Shown here: one piece after another, positions 1 through 10,218 of the stretch
Layout of the letters: each line of letters opens with the position of its first letter
Numbering within the stretch: position 1 is the stretch's first letter
Assembly: GCF_041435015.1 (NCBI RefSeq)
Contig: NZ_CP107989.1
Location: forward strand, 1,550,001-1,614,000
Source of the DNA: Streptomyces canus
GTDB lineage: Bacteria > Actinomycetota > Actinomycetes > Streptomycetales > Streptomycetaceae
Length of the DNA: 64,000 bases
Reading direction: 5' to 3'
Notes under the pieces: generated by a model
What the model was told of the DNA's origin: nothing
The model's database searches: none
Seen by the model: only the letters and a program-made list of their open reading frames with translations
Position numbers and translations under genes: made by a program

Positions 1-959
1 CGCAGGCTAAGCGAGCGGGCCGTGTCGGCGTAGGGGTCGGTGACGTCGAGGTCGACCGACAGCCGGGCCGGCCACTACCACTCCCATACGGCCGGTTCGG
101 GGCCGCCCGCGTACGCCGCGGCGACCCGGTCGATGGGGGGGTGATGCCCGCGTCGACCCAGCCGCGCGGTTCTCCGCTGTCGGCCTGATGTCCCGAGTGC
201 ACGCTGATGTCGTTCGGCCAGCCGACGCCGGCGTCCACCAGGGTGCCCGGGAGGCCCGCGTTGGTGACCGGGACCGGTGGCCGCAGGGCGTCGGGCATAC
301 GGGGCTGCAGGACCGAGGGGCCGTCCGGATCGCGATGGGCGTACCAGCCCGCGAGCTGGTACCAGATCTGGGTGCTCTCCGCCCGGTCGCCGAGTCCCAC
401 GGCACTCAGAGTCATGTCGAAGACCGCGCCGCCCTCGATGGCCGCCAGCCGCTCCTTCACCTGCTCCGGCGAGTCGGCGACCGGCTCCCCCGTCCCGTCG
501 AACGCTCCGCGCACTCCACCGTCGACCAGCACCAGGGCGGCCACGTCCCGGTACCCGGGGCAGCCGTCGAAGTCCCAGGCGGCGTAGGCCATGGCGGTGG
601 TCGCTCCCCATGAGTGGCCTGCCTCCGAGCACCACCCGGCGGCGAAGGCGGAGGCCGCGGGGTCCTGCGTACGGTAGTGACCGTCGAGGTAGTACGCGGC
701 CGGGTCGGCGGTGCGGAAGCCCGAACGGTCGGCGAGGTTCTCCTCCCGCCGGTCGAACGCCCACACCTGCACTCCCGGCACGGCCGCGACGAGGTCCCGG
801 GCCGCCCGACGGAAGTCGTTCGCCGCCCCGAACATCCCCGGGACCATCACCGGCACCGTGCGGGCCGTGTCGGGGCCGACCTTCAGCACATGGACGCGGT
901 CCGTCCCCACCGGACCGCCCAGCACATGGACGCGGTCCGCCCCCACCGGTCCGCCCCCA
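1..959 (-). pseudogene. Broken alpha/beta-hydrolase gene, running off the window edge
   Basis: Reading the minus strand from an ATG at about 959 gives a hydrolase-like protein with a nucleophile elbow (EAGHSWGATTA) followed by a Trp-Asp-Phe-Asp-Gly stretch typical of a large secreted alpha/beta-hydrolase family. It is damaged three ways. Sequence expected just before the elbow appears to be missing. A C-rich run near 134-141 shifts the frame so the tail (PPIDRVAAAYAGGPEPAV) lies in another frame. A TAG stop follows at 75, although coding-like sequence continues to base 1. The poly-C frameshift could be a sequencing error, but the stop and the short elbow make decay more likely. Substrate unknown. 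Confidence 0.6.
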
Positions 960-962
960 CCG
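884..962. repeat. Two-copy 36-bp tandem repeat at the 5' end of the hydrolase remnant
   Basis: A unit beginning CAGCACATGGACGCGGTCCG occurs at 884 and again at 920 (period 36), followed by a partial third copy of its CCCCCACCGG part. On the minus strand it encodes a repeated DRVHVL motif at the start of the broken hydrolase. It looks like a local slippage duplication. Confidence 0.75.
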
Positions 963-1137
963 GCCATACCGCCCAGCACAGCCCTACGGGACGGACTTCC
1001 CGTCACTTCCGTCGTCCTCGCAACTGACCGCCCACAGACGCCGGATGACAACGTACGCCCCCCACCTGACGTGCCCGCACCCGGAGTCGGCCGCGCACCT
1101 GATCATCCCCGGAGGGGCCCGCAGAGGCCCGCCGGTC

Positions 1138-1797
1138 TCAGATGGCCTCGCGGATCGCCTGTTCGAAGCCCTCGACGTGGCTGCGGGCGAGCCGCGCCGC
1201 CGTGTCGGCGTCTCCGGCGACGATCGCCTCGATCAGCGGTCCGTGCTCCTCGATGTGGCCGGCCATGTCGGCGAGCCGGTCCACGAACAGGCACCAGATG
1301 CGGGTGGCCAGGTTGTCGTGGCGGACGAGGGTGTCCTCCAGGTAGGGGTTGTGCGTGGCGGTGTAGATGGCGCGGTGGACCTTGAGGTCCAGGTGCATGA
1401 GCTCGCCGGAGTCCCGCCCGGCGGTCCCGGCGGCTTCGAGTTCCCGCCGCAGGGCCGTCAGGTCGGCCCGGTCGGTGGCCGTGGCGCGCCGCGCGGCCTG
1501 GGCGGCGGCCAGGGGTTCCAGTTCCTGGCGCACCTCGGAGATGTGCGCCAGGTCGGTGATGTTGACCTCGGTGGCGAAGGTGCCGCGGCGGGGGTAGGTC
1601 GTGATCAGGCGCTCGTACTGGAGCCGTTTGAGCGCCTCACGCACAGGCGTGCGTCCGACGCCGAGGGACTGCCCCAGCTGCTCCTCGTTGATCGGCGCGC
1701 CGGGGCGGATCTCGAGCATGACGAGCCGGTCCCGGATGGCGCGGTAGGCGCGCTCCGCGAGCGACAGCTCCTCGAGCTGGGTCGCGACCTGCTGCAT
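1138..1797 (-). CDS. GntR-family (FadR/FCD subfamily) transcriptional regulator
   Basis: This 219-residue protein has an N-terminal winged helix (about residues 10-75, with the GVGRTPVREALKRL recognition segment) and a C-terminal all-helical FCD ligand domain with spaced His residues (LKVHRAIY, EEHGPLIEAI, RSHVEGF) that bind metal in this family. It is divergent from glyA, with 95 bp between the starts and a perfect 12-bp palindrome in that gap, so it probably controls itself and the glycine/sarcosine operon. The effector is not evident; a one-carbon or glycine-related metabolite is an inference from context only. Confidence 0.85.
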   Translation of the reverse strand: MQQVATQLEELSLAERAYRAIRDRLVMLEIRPGAPINEEQLGQSLGVGRTPVREALKRLQYERLITTYPRRGTFATEVNITDLAHISEVRQELEPLAAAQAARRATATDRADLTALRRELEAAGTAGRDSGELMHLDLKVHRAIYTATHNPYLEDTLVRHDNLATRIWCLFVDRLADMAGHIEEHGPLIEAIVAGDADTAARLARSHVEGFEQAIREAI

Positions 1798-1846
1798 GGA
1801 TGCCCCCTTGACCTGTGCGGCGAGCTCCCATACCTTACCGCAGAGG

Positions 1847-1858
1847 CTGATATATCAG
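1847..1858. promoter_or_regulatory. Palindromic operator candidate (CTGATATATCAG)
   Basis: A perfect 12-bp AT-rich palindrome stands out in very GC-rich DNA, midway between the GntR gene and glyA. GntR/FadR-type dimers bind palindromes of this size, so it is the likely operator for the divergent regulator. No binding is shown. Confidence 0.55.
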
Positions 1859-1892
1859 TTGCTCATTAGCTGGCTCTCAGGATGGTGCACAG

Positions 1893-3197
1893 ATGGCAAC
1901 GAGTACGTCGCTCACCACGCCCACCTCCCCGCTCTCCCTGCCCCTCAGCGAACTCGACCCGGACGTCGCCGCCGCCGTGGCCGCCGAACTGCACCGCCAG
2001 CAGTCCACACTCGAGATGATCGCCTCGGAGAACTTCGCCCCGGCCGCCGTGATGGAGGCCCAGGGCTCGGTCCTGACCAACAAGTACGCCGAGGGCTACC
2101 CGGGCCGCCGCTACTACGGCGGCTGTGAACACGTCGACGTCGTCGAGCAGTTGGCCATCGACCGGGTGAAGGAGCTCTTCGGCGCCGAGGCCGCGAACGT
2201 CCAGCCGCACTCGGGCGCCCAGGCCAACGCGGCCGCGATGTTCGCCCTGCTCAAGCCCGGCGACACGATCCTCGGCCTCGACCTGGCGCACGGCGGGCAC
2301 CTGACCCACGGCATGCGCCTCAACTACTCGGGCAAGCTCTACAACGTCGTCCCGTACCACGTACGCGAGTCCGACCTGCGCGTCGACATGGACGAGGTCG
2401 AACAGCTCGCCCTCGCCCACCGGCCCAAGATGATCGTCGCGGGCTGGTCGGCCTACCCCCGGCAACTGGACTTCGCCGCGTTCCGCCGGATCGCCGACGC
2501 GGTGGGCGCGTATCTGATGGTGGACATGGCCCACTTCGCCGGCCTGGTGGCCGCGGGACTCCACCCGAGCCCGGTGCCGTACGCCGACATCGTCACGACC
2601 ACCACCCACAAGACCCTCGGCGGCCCGCGCGGCGGTGTCATCCTCAGCCGCGCCGACCTGGCCAAGAAGATCAACTCGGCGGTCTTCCCGGGCCAGCAGG
2701 GCGGTCCGCTGGAGCATGTCATCGCGGCGAAGGCGGTGGCCTTCAAGGTGGCGGCGGGCGAGGAGTTCAAGGAGCGCCAGCGGCGCACGCTGCGGGGAGC
2801 GAAGATCCTCGCCGGGCGGCTGCTGGCCGACGATGTCGCCGAGGCCGGGATCACCGTGCTGACCGGCGGCACCGAAGTCCACCTGGTCCTGGTCGACCTG
2901 AGGAACTCCGAGCTCGACGGGAAGCAGGCCGAGGACCGGCTGCACCACATCGGCATCACCGTCAACCGCAACGCCGTGCCCTTCGACCCACGCCCGCCGA
3001 TGGTCTCGTCGGGCCTGCGGATCGGTACGCCCGCCCTGGCCACCCGTGGCTTCGGCGAGACGGAGTTCCGCGAGGTCGCCGACATCATCGCCGAGACCCT
3101 GAAGGGCGAACGGCCCGACGACGAACTGCGCGCCCGGGTCGAGAAGCTCGCCGCCGCCTTCCCGCTCTACCCCCACCTCGACGGAGACCCGGCATGA
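1893..3197 (+). CDS. glyA: Serine hydroxymethyltransferase
   Basis: A 434-residue fold-type I PLP enzyme interconverting serine and glycine with tetrahydrofolate. The family signature is clear: [12 protein letters not shown] near the N-terminus, [12 protein letters not shown], and the PLP-lysine segment [13 protein letters not shown]. It is the first gene of an operon with the four sarcosine oxidase subunits and overlaps soxB by 4 bp (ATGA). In this setting it likely handles the glycine and 5,10-methylene-THF released by sarcosine oxidation, and it may be a second, catabolic GlyA copy rather than the housekeeping one (inference). Confidence 0.95.
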   Translation: MATSTSLTTPTSPLSLPLSELDPDVAAAVAAELHRQQSTLEMIASENFAPAAVMEAQGSVLTNKYAEGYPGRRYYGGCEHVDVVEQLAIDRVKELFGAEAANVQPHSGAQANAAAMFALLKPGDTILGLDLAHGGHLTHGMRLNYSGKLYNVVPYHVRESDLRVDMDEVEQLALAHRPKMIVAGWSAYPRQLDFAAFRRIADAVGAYLMVDMAHFAGLVAAGLHPSPVPYADIVTTTTHKTLGGPRGGVILSRADLAKKINSAVFPGQQGGPLEHVIAAKAVAFKVAAGEEFKERQRRTLRGAKILAGRLLADDVAEAGITVLTGGTEVHLVLVDLRNSELDGKQAEDRLHHIGITVNRNAVPFDPRPPMVSSGLRIGTPALATRGFGETEFREVADIIAETLKGERPDDELRARVEKLAAAFPLYPHLDGDPA

Positions 3198-4414
3198 CCG
3201 CCGAACCGCTGCCGGAACACCCGGACTTCCTCTGGCGCAACCCCGACCCAGAGCGGTCGTACGACGTCGTCATCGTCGGCGCGGGCGGACACGGTCTGGC
3301 CACCGCCTACTACCTCGCCAAGAACCACGGCATCACCAACGTGGCCGTCCTGGAGAAGGGCTGGCTCGCGGGTGGCAACATGGCCCGCAACACCACGATC
3401 ATCCGCTCCAACTACCTGTGGGACGAGAGCGCGGCGATCTACGAGCACGCGCTGAAGCTGTGGGAGCGGCTCCCGGAGGAGCTGGAGTACGACTTCCTGT
3501 TCAGCCAGCGCGGTGTCCTCAACCTCGCGCACACCCTCCAGGACGTCCGCGAGGGCGTGCGCCGCGTCAACGCCAACCGCCTCAACGGGGTCGACGCCGA
3601 GTGGCTGGAGCCGGACGAGGTCGCCAAGGTCTGCCCCATCCTCAACGTCTCGTCCCGTACCCGGTATCCGGTGCTCGGCGGCACCTTCCAGCCGCGGGCG
3701 GGCATCGCCAAGCACGACCACGTCGCCTGGGCGCTGGCCCGCCGGGCCGACGAGCTGGGCGTGGACCTGATCCAGGGCTGCGAGGTCACCGGCTTCCTCA
3801 AGGACGGCGACCGGGTCGTGGGCGTCGACACCAACCGCGGCCGCATCCACGCCGGCCGGGTCGGTCTCGCCGCGGCCGGGCACAGCAGCGTGCTGGCCGA
3901 GCGGGCGGGCGTACGGCTGCCGGTGCAGTCCCACCCCCTGCAGGCCCTGGTCTCCGAGCTGCACGAGCCGGTGCATCCGACCGTCGTCATGTCGAACCAC
4001 GTGCACGTCTACGTCTCCCAGGCCCACAAGGGCGAGCTGGTGATGGGCGCGGGCGTCGACTCGTACAACGGCTACGGACAACGCGGCTCGTTCCATGTGA
4101 TCGAGCAGCAGATGGCCGCCGCCGTCGAGCTGTTCCCGATCTTCGCGAGGGCGCATGTGCTGCGCACCTGGGGCGGCATCGTCGACGTCACTCCGGACGC
4201 CTCGCCGATCATCGGCAGCACGCCGGTCGAGAACCTCTACGTCAACTGCGGCTGGGGAACCGGCGGTTTCAAGGCCACTCCGGCGGCCGGCTGGACCTTC
4301 GCGCACACCATCGCCACGGGCGAACCGCATCCGCTGAACGCTCCCTTCGCCCTCGACCGCTTCACGACGGGTGCGCTGATCGACGAACACGGCGCCGCAG
4401 CCGTGGCCCACTGA
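3194..4414 (+). CDS. soxB: Sarcosine oxidase, beta subunit
   Basis: This 406-residue flavoprotein begins with a Rossmann FAD motif ([20 protein letters not shown], residues about 24-43), has the DAO-type body, and ends with [25 protein letters not shown] typical of SoxB, written here as [10 protein letters not shown] then [10 protein letters not shown]. It carries the catalytic site and the covalent FMN in heterotetrameric sarcosine oxidases and demethylates sarcosine to glycine. It is translationally coupled to glyA and followed by soxD after 18 bp. Confidence 0.95.
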   Translation: MTAEPLPEHPDFLWRNPDPERSYDVVIVGAGGHGLATAYYLAKNHGITNVAVLEKGWLAGGNMARNTTIIRSNYLWDESAAIYEHALKLWERLPEELEYDFLFSQRGVLNLAHTLQDVREGVRRVNANRLNGVDAEWLEPDEVAKVCPILNVSSRTRYPVLGGTFQPRAGIAKHDHVAWALARRADELGVDLIQGCEVTGFLKDGDRVVGVDTNRGRIHAGRVGLAAAGHSSVLAERAGVRLPVQSHPLQALVSELHEPVHPTVVMSNHVHVYVSQAHKGELVMGAGVDSYNGYGQRGSFHVIEQQMAAAVELFPIFARAHVLRTWGGIVDVTPDASPIIGSTPVENLYVNCGWGTGGFKATPAAGWTFAHTIATGEPHPLNAPFALDRFTTGALIDEHGAAAVAH

Positions 4415-4432
4415 GGCATTGAGGAGAACCCG

Positions 4433-4714
4433 GTGCTGCTGATCACCTGCCCATGGTGCGGACCACGGAACGAGACCGAGTACCACTACGGCGGTCAGGC
4501 CCATGTCCCCCACCCCGAGTCCCCCGCCGACCTCACCGACGAGCAGTGGGCCGAGTACGTCTTCTACCGCGACAACCCCAAGGGCCCCTTCGCGGAACGG
4601 TGGATGCACAGCGTCGGCTGCCGCCGCTGGTTCAACGTCCTGCGCGACACCGCCACCCACGAGGTGCTGACCTCGTACCGGCTCGACGAGCCACGCCCGG
4701 GAGGGAACCGATGA
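4433..4714 (+). CDS. soxD: Sarcosine oxidase, delta subunit
   Basis: A 93-residue protein starting at a GTG preceded by GAGGAG. It begins ITCPWCGPR and has later His and Cys residues ([19 protein letters not shown]) that form the zinc site of SoxD. Length and residues match the family. It stabilises the alpha-beta complex and has no catalytic role. It overlaps soxA by 4 bp (ATGA). Confidence 0.93.
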   Translation: MLLITCPWCGPRNETEYHYGGQAHVPHPESPADLTDEQWAEYVFYRDNPKGPFAERWMHSVGCRRWFNVLRDTATHEVLTSYRLDEPRPGGNR

Positions 4715-7536
4715 CCGACCAGCGCTTCCGGCTGCCGCGAGGCGGCCGCATCGACCGCGGCACCTTGCTGCGATTCACCGTCGACGGACGGGAGTTGACC
4801 GGTCACCCCGGCGACACCCTGGCCTCCGCGATGCTGGCGAACGGGCTCGTCGAGGTCGCCCCCTCGCTCTACCGCGGCCGCCCGCGCGGCATCGTCACCG
4901 CTGGTGTCGAGGAGCCGAACGCCCTGGTCCAGCTGGGCGGTTCGTGCTCGGAGGGCATGCTCCCGGCCACGACCGTCGAGCTGTACGACGGCCTGTCCGC
5001 CACCACGCTCTCGGGGATGGGCCAGCTCGACCCCACTCCGGATCCCGCCGTCTACGACAAGAAGTACGTCCACACCGACGTCCTGGTCGTCGGCGCCGGG
5101 CCGGCCGGTCTCGCGGCCGCCGCCGCTGCCGCCGCCTCCGGGGCCCGCGTGCTCCTCGTCGACGAGCAGCCCGAGCCCGCCGGCCGGGAGCGGGCCGATG
5201 AGCTGCGCGCCGCGCTCGACGCCGCGCCCGAGGCCGTCGTACTGCATCGGACCACGGCCTTCGGGTCGTACGACGACAACTATGTGCTGGCGCTGCAGCG
5301 GCGCACCGACCACCTCGGCGCGGCCGCCCCCGAAGGCGTCTCGCGGCAGCGGCTGTGGCACATCCGGGCCCGCCAGGTGGTCCTCGCGACCGGCGCGCAC
5401 GAGCGTCCGCTGGTCTTCGAGGGCAACGACCGGCCCGGCGTGATGCTCGCCGGGGCCGTGCGCACCTGTCTCAACCGGTATGCCGTGGCCCCGGGTTCGC
5501 GGGCGGTGGTGAGCACGACCAACGACAGCGCCTACGACACGGTCGCCGATCTGTGTGCCGCCGGGATCCCCGTCGCCGTCGTCGTGGACGCGCGCCCCGA
5601 ACTGTCCGACCGGGCCAACGAGGTGGCCGCGGCGACCGGGGTGCGGGTGCTGACGGGCAGCGCTGTGGTCGGTACGGCGGGCGAGCACAGGATCACCGGA
5701 GTCACCGTGCAGGCTCTCGACCCCGAGGGCCAACTCGCCGGTGAGCCGGAGTCGTTCGACTGCGACCTGCTCGCCGTGTCGGGCGGCTGGAGCCCGGTGG
5801 TGCATCTGCACAGCCAGCGCCAGGGGCGGCTGCGCTGGGACTCCGGGCTCGCCGCGTTCGTGCCGGAGGGGGCCGTACAGGATCAGCAGGTCGTGGGGGC
5901 GGCCCGGGGGACGTACGACCTCGACGGCTGTCTGGCCGAGGGGGCACGGGCCGGAGCACTGGCGGCGACAGCGGCGGGATTCCCGGTGCCCGTACCGGCC
6001 GAGGTCGCACGGCGCGCAAGCGGCCCGACGCGCGCCCTGTGGCTGGTACCCGCCCCCGAGGGCGAGCCCGGCACCTGGGACAGCCACTTCGTCGACCTCC
6101 AGCGCGATGTCACCGTCGCCGACGTCTGGCGCTCCACCGGCGCGGGAATGCGCGGGGTCGAGCACGTCAAGCGGTACACCTCGCTCGGCACGGCGAACGA
6201 CCAGGGCAAGACGTCCGGCGTCAACGCGATCGGGGTGATCGCCGAGGCCCTCGGCGGTTCGCTCGGAGAGATCGGCACCACGGCCTACCGGGCGCCGTAC
6301 ACGCCGATCGCCTTCGCCGCCCTGGCCGGGCGTGAGCGGGGCGAGCTGTTCGATCCGGAGCGGACCACATCCCTGCACAGCTGGCATGTGGCGCACGGCG
6401 CGGAGTTCGAGGACGTCGGGCAGTGGAAGCGCCCCCGGCACTACCCGCAGACCGGTGAGGACATGGACACGGCCGTGGCCCGCGAGTGCCGGGCGGCCCG
6501 GGAGGGGGTGGCGTTCATGGACGCCTCCACCCTCGGCAAGATCGAGATCTGGGGCGCGGACGCGGGCGAGTTCCTCAACCGGATCTATACGAACGCCTTC
6601 AAGAAGCTCAAGCCCGGCTCGGCCCGTTACGGCGTCATGTGCAAGCCCGACGGCATGATCTTCGACGACGGTGTGACCCTGCGTCTCGACGACAACCGCT
6701 ACTTCATGACGACCACGACCGGCGGCGCCGCGGGCGTCCTGGACTGGCTGGAGGAGTGGCTGCAGACCGAGTGGCCCGAGCTCGACGTGCACTGCACCTC
6801 GGTGACCGAGCAGTGGGCGACGATCGCCGTCGTCGGTCCGCGGTCGCGCGAGGTCGTCGCGAGTCTGGCCCCTGACGTCGATCTGTCCGCCGAGGCGTTC
6901 CCCTTCATGGCCTTCCGCGAGACGACGCTGGCCTCCGGCGTCCCGGCGCGGATCTGCCGGATCTCCTTCTCCGGTGAACTCGCCTACGAGATCAACGTCT
7001 CCGCGTGGTACGGCCTGGCGGTCTGGGAGGAGGTGGACGCGATCGGCCGGCCGTACGGCATCACCCCGTACGGCACCGAGACCATGCACGTCCTGCGGGC
7101 CGAGAAGGGCTACATCATCGTCGGCCAGGACACCGACGGCACGGTCACCCCGCAGGACGCGGGGATGAGCTGGGTGGTGTCGAAGCAGAAGGACTTCATC
7201 GGCAAGCGGTCCTTCGCCCGCGCCGACACCGCCCGCACCGACCGCAAGCAACTGGTCGGCCTGCTCCCGGCCGACCGCACGACCCGGCTGCCCGAGGGCA
7301 CTCAACTCGTCGCGGCGGACGTCTCCTTGGAGACGGTGCCCGTGCCGATGCTCGGCCACGTCACCTCCAGCTACCACAGCCCGGCCCTGGGCCGCCCCTT
7401 CGCCCTCGCCCTCGTCGCCGACGGACAGGCGAGGAAGGGCCAGACGCTGCTGGCCCCGGTGGGCGAGGCCCTGGTGCCGGTCGAGGTGACCGACTTCGTC
7501 CTCTACGACCCCGAAGGGACCCGGCGAGATGGCTGA
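4711..7536 (+). CDS. soxA: Sarcosine oxidase, alpha subunit
   Basis: A 941-residue protein starting at the ATG that overlaps the soxD stop; a longer open frame upstream is only shadow. Domain order: N-terminal 2Fe-2S-ferredoxin-like fold (about 10-100), a pyridine-nucleotide/FAD Rossmann domain ([19 protein letters not shown] at about 125), and a C-terminal aminomethyltransferase (GcvT-like) THF domain from about 600 with the C-terminal barrel. It channels the imine product onto THF. The tail overlaps soxG by 8 bp. Confidence 0.95.
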   Translation: MTDQRFRLPRGGRIDRGTLLRFTVDGRELTGHPGDTLASAMLANGLVEVAPSLYRGRPRGIVTAGVEEPNALVQLGGSCSEGMLPATTVELYDGLSATTLSGMGQLDPTPDPAVYDKKYVHTDVLVVGAGPAGLAAAAAAAASGARVLLVDEQPEPAGRERADELRAALDAAPEAVVLHRTTAFGSYDDNYVLALQRRTDHLGAAAPEGVSRQRLWHIRARQVVLATGAHERPLVFEGNDRPGVMLAGAVRTCLNRYAVAPGSRAVVSTTNDSAYDTVADLCAAGIPVAVVVDARPELSDRANEVAAATGVRVLTGSAVVGTAGEHRITGVTVQALDPEGQLAGEPESFDCDLLAVSGGWSPVVHLHSQRQGRLRWDSGLAAFVPEGAVQDQQVVGAARGTYDLDGCLAEGARAGALAATAAGFPVPVPAEVARRASGPTRALWLVPAPEGEPGTWDSHFVDLQRDVTVADVWRSTGAGMRGVEHVKRYTSLGTANDQGKTSGVNAIGVIAEALGGSLGEIGTTAYRAPYTPIAFAALAGRERGELFDPERTTSLHSWHVAHGAEFEDVGQWKRPRHYPQTGEDMDTAVARECRAAREGVAFMDASTLGKIEIWGADAGEFLNRIYTNAFKKLKPGSARYGVMCKPDGMIFDDGVTLRLDDNRYFMTTTTGGAAGVLDWLEEWLQTEWPELDVHCTSVTEQWATIAVVGPRSREVVASLAPDVDLSAEAFPFMAFRETTLASGVPARICRISFSGELAYEINVSAWYGLAVWEEVDAIGRPYGITPYGTETMHVLRAEKGYIIVGQDTDGTVTPQDAGMSWVVSKQKDFIGKRSFARADTARTDRKQLVGLLPADRTTRLPEGTQLVAADVSLETVPVPMLGHVTSSYHSPALGRPFALALVADGQARKGQTLLAPVGEALVPVEVTDFVLYDPEGTRRDG

Positions 7537-8149
7537 ACCGATCACGGAGGGACCGGTGGCCCTGCGCACGAGCCCCCTGTCCCACCTTCAGGAGCGGATG
7601 GGCGCCGCCGCCGTCCGCGGCGCCCGGGGCGTCACCCTGGCCGAGCTGCCGTTCGTCACGATGGTGAACGTGCGGGTCGACCCCGCGTCGGAGGCGGCCG
7701 ACCGGATCGGCAGGACCCTGGGGGCGCCGCTCCCCCGCCGGTGCGGCGACACCGCCGCCTCGAGCCTCCATACGATCATGTGGCTCGGCCCCGACGAGTG
7801 GCTCGTGCTGTCCCGGGCCGACGCGGGCATCGTGACCTCCCAGGTACGGCAGGCCCTCGACGGAGCTCCCGGCTCGGTCGTGGACGTCTCGGCGAACCGC
7901 ACCACACTCGAGCTGAGCGGACCGGCCGCCCGGGACGTGCTGGAGAAGGGCTGCCCGCTGGACCTGCACCCCCGCTCCTTCGGCCCCGGCCGCGCCGTGT
8001 CGACCACGGTGGGCCCGATCGCGGTGCTGCTCTGGCAGCTCGACGACGCTCCGACGTACCGCCTGCTGCCGCGGTCCTCGTTCGCCGATTATCTGGCCCG
8101 CTGGCTCATCGACGCGATGAGCGAGTACGGCGGGCCGCGAGTCGCCTGA
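7529..8149 (+). CDS. soxG: Sarcosine oxidase, gamma subunit
   Basis: A 206-residue SoxG-family protein related to the GcvT fold, with the recognisable segments [26 protein letters not shown] and [14 protein letters not shown]. It closes the glyA-soxBDAG operon, overlaps soxA by 8 bp, and is followed 23 bp later by a strong hairpin. It is a structural subunit of the heterotetrameric oxidase. Confidence 0.93.
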   Translation: MAEPITEGPVALRTSPLSHLQERMGAAAVRGARGVTLAELPFVTMVNVRVDPASEAADRIGRTLGAPLPRRCGDTAASSLHTIMWLGPDEWLVLSRADAGIVTSQVRQALDGAPGSVVDVSANRTTLELSGPAARDVLEKGCPLDLHPRSFGPGRAVSTTVGPIAVLLWQLDDAPTYRLLPRSSFADYLARWLIDAMSEYGGPRVA

Positions 8150-8172
8150 CGGGCGCCCCAGGGAACACGGAA

Positions 8173-8204
8173 AGGCCGTTTTCTCATCCCTGAGAAAACG
8201 GCCT
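8173..8204 (+). terminator. Rho-independent-like hairpin ending the sox operon
   Basis: A perfect 14-bp stem (AGGCCGTTTTCTCA and its complement) encloses a TCCC loop. It starts 23 bp after the soxG stop. It lacks a long U tail, which is usual in Streptomyces. The arms contain A/T runs, so it could also act in the opposite direction. Confidence 0.85.
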
Positions 8205-8480
8205 CCGACCCGCGAGAGGGATGAACGCGTCCCCGGCCGTTGCGGCAGCGGCTACGACAAGCTCCTCCGGGTTTACGAACAGCGCCGCCTGATCCCGAAG
8301 CGTCTCCAGGTACCCCATCTTGACCGTCAGTGACGGCTTCGCCCACTCCTCCAGCCAGGGAAAGTGAGCAAGGACGGCCTGTGCTCGATGCAGGCTCCGT
8401 CCCGCCCCGCGCCAGTGGGCGAAGACAAGGCCCCGCAGCTCCTCTGCGTCCAGCGTTCGTCCTCGTCCGGCTCCGTGTAG
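8184..8480 (-). pseudogene. Unidentified coding remnant
   Basis: On the minus strand a stop-free, protein-like frame runs from about 8480 to a TGA at 8184-8186. It contains LDAEELRGLVFAHWRGAGRS and HFPWLEEWAKPSLTVKMG and no obvious start codon or RBS. Its codon use is less G/C-biased at third positions than its neighbours (GCA, GTA, CTT, ACG all occur). It runs into the sox terminator. I do not recognise the family. It is most simply a 3' fragment left by a deletion next to the DyP fragment. Confidence 0.35.
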
Positions 8481-8489
8481 GACGGCTCT

Positions 8490-8701
8490 CCAAAACCCCC
8501 GAAGGCCGCTACACGCCCGACCAGGGCCTCCTCTTCCTCGCCTACCTGCGCGACCCCACCCTCTTCACCCGGGTCCGGGAACGCCTCACGACGAGGGACG
8601 ACCTGCACCCGTACGCGGAACACCGTGCGTCGGCGCTCGCGTACGTCCCCCCGACCCCGGCGCCCGGCGAGTACGTGGGGAAGCGGTTCCTGGACTCATG
8701 A
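8490..8701 (+). pseudogene. C-terminal fragment of a DyP-type peroxidase
   Basis: The frame ending at 8701 reads QGLLFLAYLRDPTLFTRVRE and then ASALAYVPPTPAPGEYVG. This matches the end of DyP/EfeB-type heme peroxidases, whose family pattern is GLLFIAYQRDP, SALFAVPPG, GEYWG. Only about 70 residues remain. The distal GxxDG motif, proximal His and Tat signal are absent. It is a decayed remnant at the left edge of the nikkomycin cluster. Confidence 0.6.
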
Positions 8702-8796
8702 GGCTGGGACGCGCCCGCCCGGACGGGCGGTGGTGGCGAGCGCGCCCAGGGCCTCCCTACTCCAGCAGGGCCCCGTCGCGGTCGCGGCTCAGGACG

Positions 8797-10218
8797 TCAG
8801 GCCGGGTCCGCACCGGCCCCCGCCGTGAGCTTCGGCCGGACGTCGGGCGCCGTCGTGTGCCGGATGTCGGCGCCCAGCTTCACCAGGTCCTCGACCAGGT
8901 CGCGGTAACCGCGGGCCAGGTGGTGGTGGTTGCGCAGCGTGGTCCGGCCCGGTACCGCGAGCGCGGCGAGCAGCAGGACCGCGGCGGCGCGCAGGTCGGT
9001 GGCGTGGAGGTCGGTGCCGGGCCGGTGCGGCGGGCAGGGGCCGTCGACGCGCAGGACCGTGTCGTCGACCGCCGTCCGCATGCCGAGCGCCTCCAGCTCC
9101 GGGGCGAAGCCGAAGCGGTGCTCCCAGACGGCCTCCCTGATGTGGGTGGGGCCTTCGGCGTACGCCGCCAGCAGGGCGAAGAAGGGCTGGCTGTCGCTGA
9201 ACACGCCGCGCGACATGGCGGTGAACTCCACCGGCCGCAACGGCTTCGCCAGCGGGTGCGCGGTCACCTCGTCGGCGCCGACGTCGACGCGCACCCCCAT
9301 GCGGTCCAGCAGGTCGAACTCGGGCGCGAGCGCGTGGACCGCGCGGTCGATGCCCGGGCCGGTGATCCGCAGCGGCTCGTCCGCCAGCAGGACGCCGGCG
9401 CAGATCCAGGTGACCACCTCGATCAGGTCGGGGATCAGCGTGACGTCGGCGGGCCGGTCCAGCGCCTGAGGGCCCCGCCCGTGGATCACCCACGTCTCGG
9501 GCCCGGCGAACTCGATGTCGGCGCCGAGGTCACGGAGCACGGTGACCATGTCGGTCACGTCGGGCTTGAGGTACGGGTGGTGCAGCGTGGTCGTCCCCTG
9601 CGTGACCGCGCCCATCAGCAGCGCGGTCTTGACCGCACCGCTGTAGCAGGGCCCGCTCATGAGCGCCTTGTTGCGCGTGTAGTCGAGCATGTCGATGGTG
9701 CAGGGCGTGAGCCGCTGCGCGGTGAGGTCCACGGAGCCGTCCGCCGTCAGCCGGGTGGTGACCCCGAACCGCCCCATCACGTCCAGCATGTGCTCGACTG
9801 GCCTGCCGCGCGGGCCTTCGCCGATCGTGCAGCCGCCGCTCGCGGGCAGCCGGGCCACGCCGTTGCGCGAGACGAGGGCGGGCAGCAAGTAGAGCGAGCC
9901 GTGGATGCGGCCGACGAGGTTGGCCGGCAGCTCCGTGCGGTCCCAGGCGGACGCGTCGACGGTGAACGTCTCGGCCGGCCCGTCGTAGTGCGCGTGCGCG
10001 CCCGCCGCGCGGAAGATCTCGCCCAGCACCGTCGTCTCGACGATGTCCGGGCAGTTTCCGATACGCACCGGCGCGCTCGCGCTGGCCGCGGCGGCCACCG
10101 TGGTGACCAGGGAGTGCTTGAACCCGGAGGTGCGGACGGACCCGGAGAGCCGGTTCCCGCCGTGGATCTCCAGCAGCGGCTCGCCCGGGGCAGCGGGTTC
10201 TCGCCGACGGTCCTGCAT
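8797..10218 (-). CDS. nikO: NikO: MurA/EPSP-synthase-like enolpyruvyl-UMP synthase
   Basis: A 473-residue protein from an internal ATG at 10218 with RBS GGAGG seven bases upstream. It has the EPSP-synthase/MurA fold with the MurA catalytic-loop Cys preserved (ASGGCTIGEGPRGRP). In the polyoxin/nikkomycin pathway this enzyme transfers enolpyruvate from PEP to the 3'-OH of UMP, the committed step to the C8 sugar that NikJ then cyclises. It is the last gene of the nikI-O operon. The frame is continuous with the upstream transporter-kinase, so it may also exist as a C-terminal domain of a fusion. Confidence 0.88.
   Translation of the reverse strand: MQDRRREPAAPGEPLLEIHGGNRLSGSVRTSGFKHSLVTTVAAAASASAPVRIGNCPDIVETTVLGEIFRAAGAHAHYDGPAETFTVDASAWDRTELPANLVGRIHGSLYLLPALVSRNGVARLPASGGCTIGEGPRGRPVEHMLDVMGRFGVTTRLTADGSVDLTAQRLTPCTIDMLDYTRNKALMSGPCYSGAVKTALLMGAVTQGTTTLHHPYLKPDVTDMVTVLRDLGADIEFAGPETWVIHGRGPQALDRPADVTLIPDLIEVVTWICAGVLLADEPLRITGPGIDRAVHALAPEFDLLDRMGVRVDVGADEVTAHPLAKPLRPVEFTAMSRGVFSDSQPFFALLAAYAEGPTHIREAVWEHRFGFAPELEALGMRTAVDDTVLRVDGPCPPHRPGTDLHATDLRAAAVLLLAALAVPGRTTLRNHHHLARGYRDLVEDLVKLGADIRHTTAPDVRPKLTAGAGADPA

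Noticed and set aside
4453..4710. Open frame extending soxA upstream through soxD, giving a 1,027-residue protein
   Set aside because: soxD occupies this stretch in another frame with clear family residues, and soxA has a coupled ATG at 4711.
8709..8727. Small GC hairpin after the nikO stop as a terminator
   Set aside because: The stem is only about 6 bp and such hairpins are frequent by chance in this DNA.
8150..8800. Search for a left-end copy of the tRNA-Pro 3' sequence as an att direct repeat
   Set aside because: No stretch resembling the tRNA T-arm/acceptor sequence was found here, so an att pair cannot be claimed.
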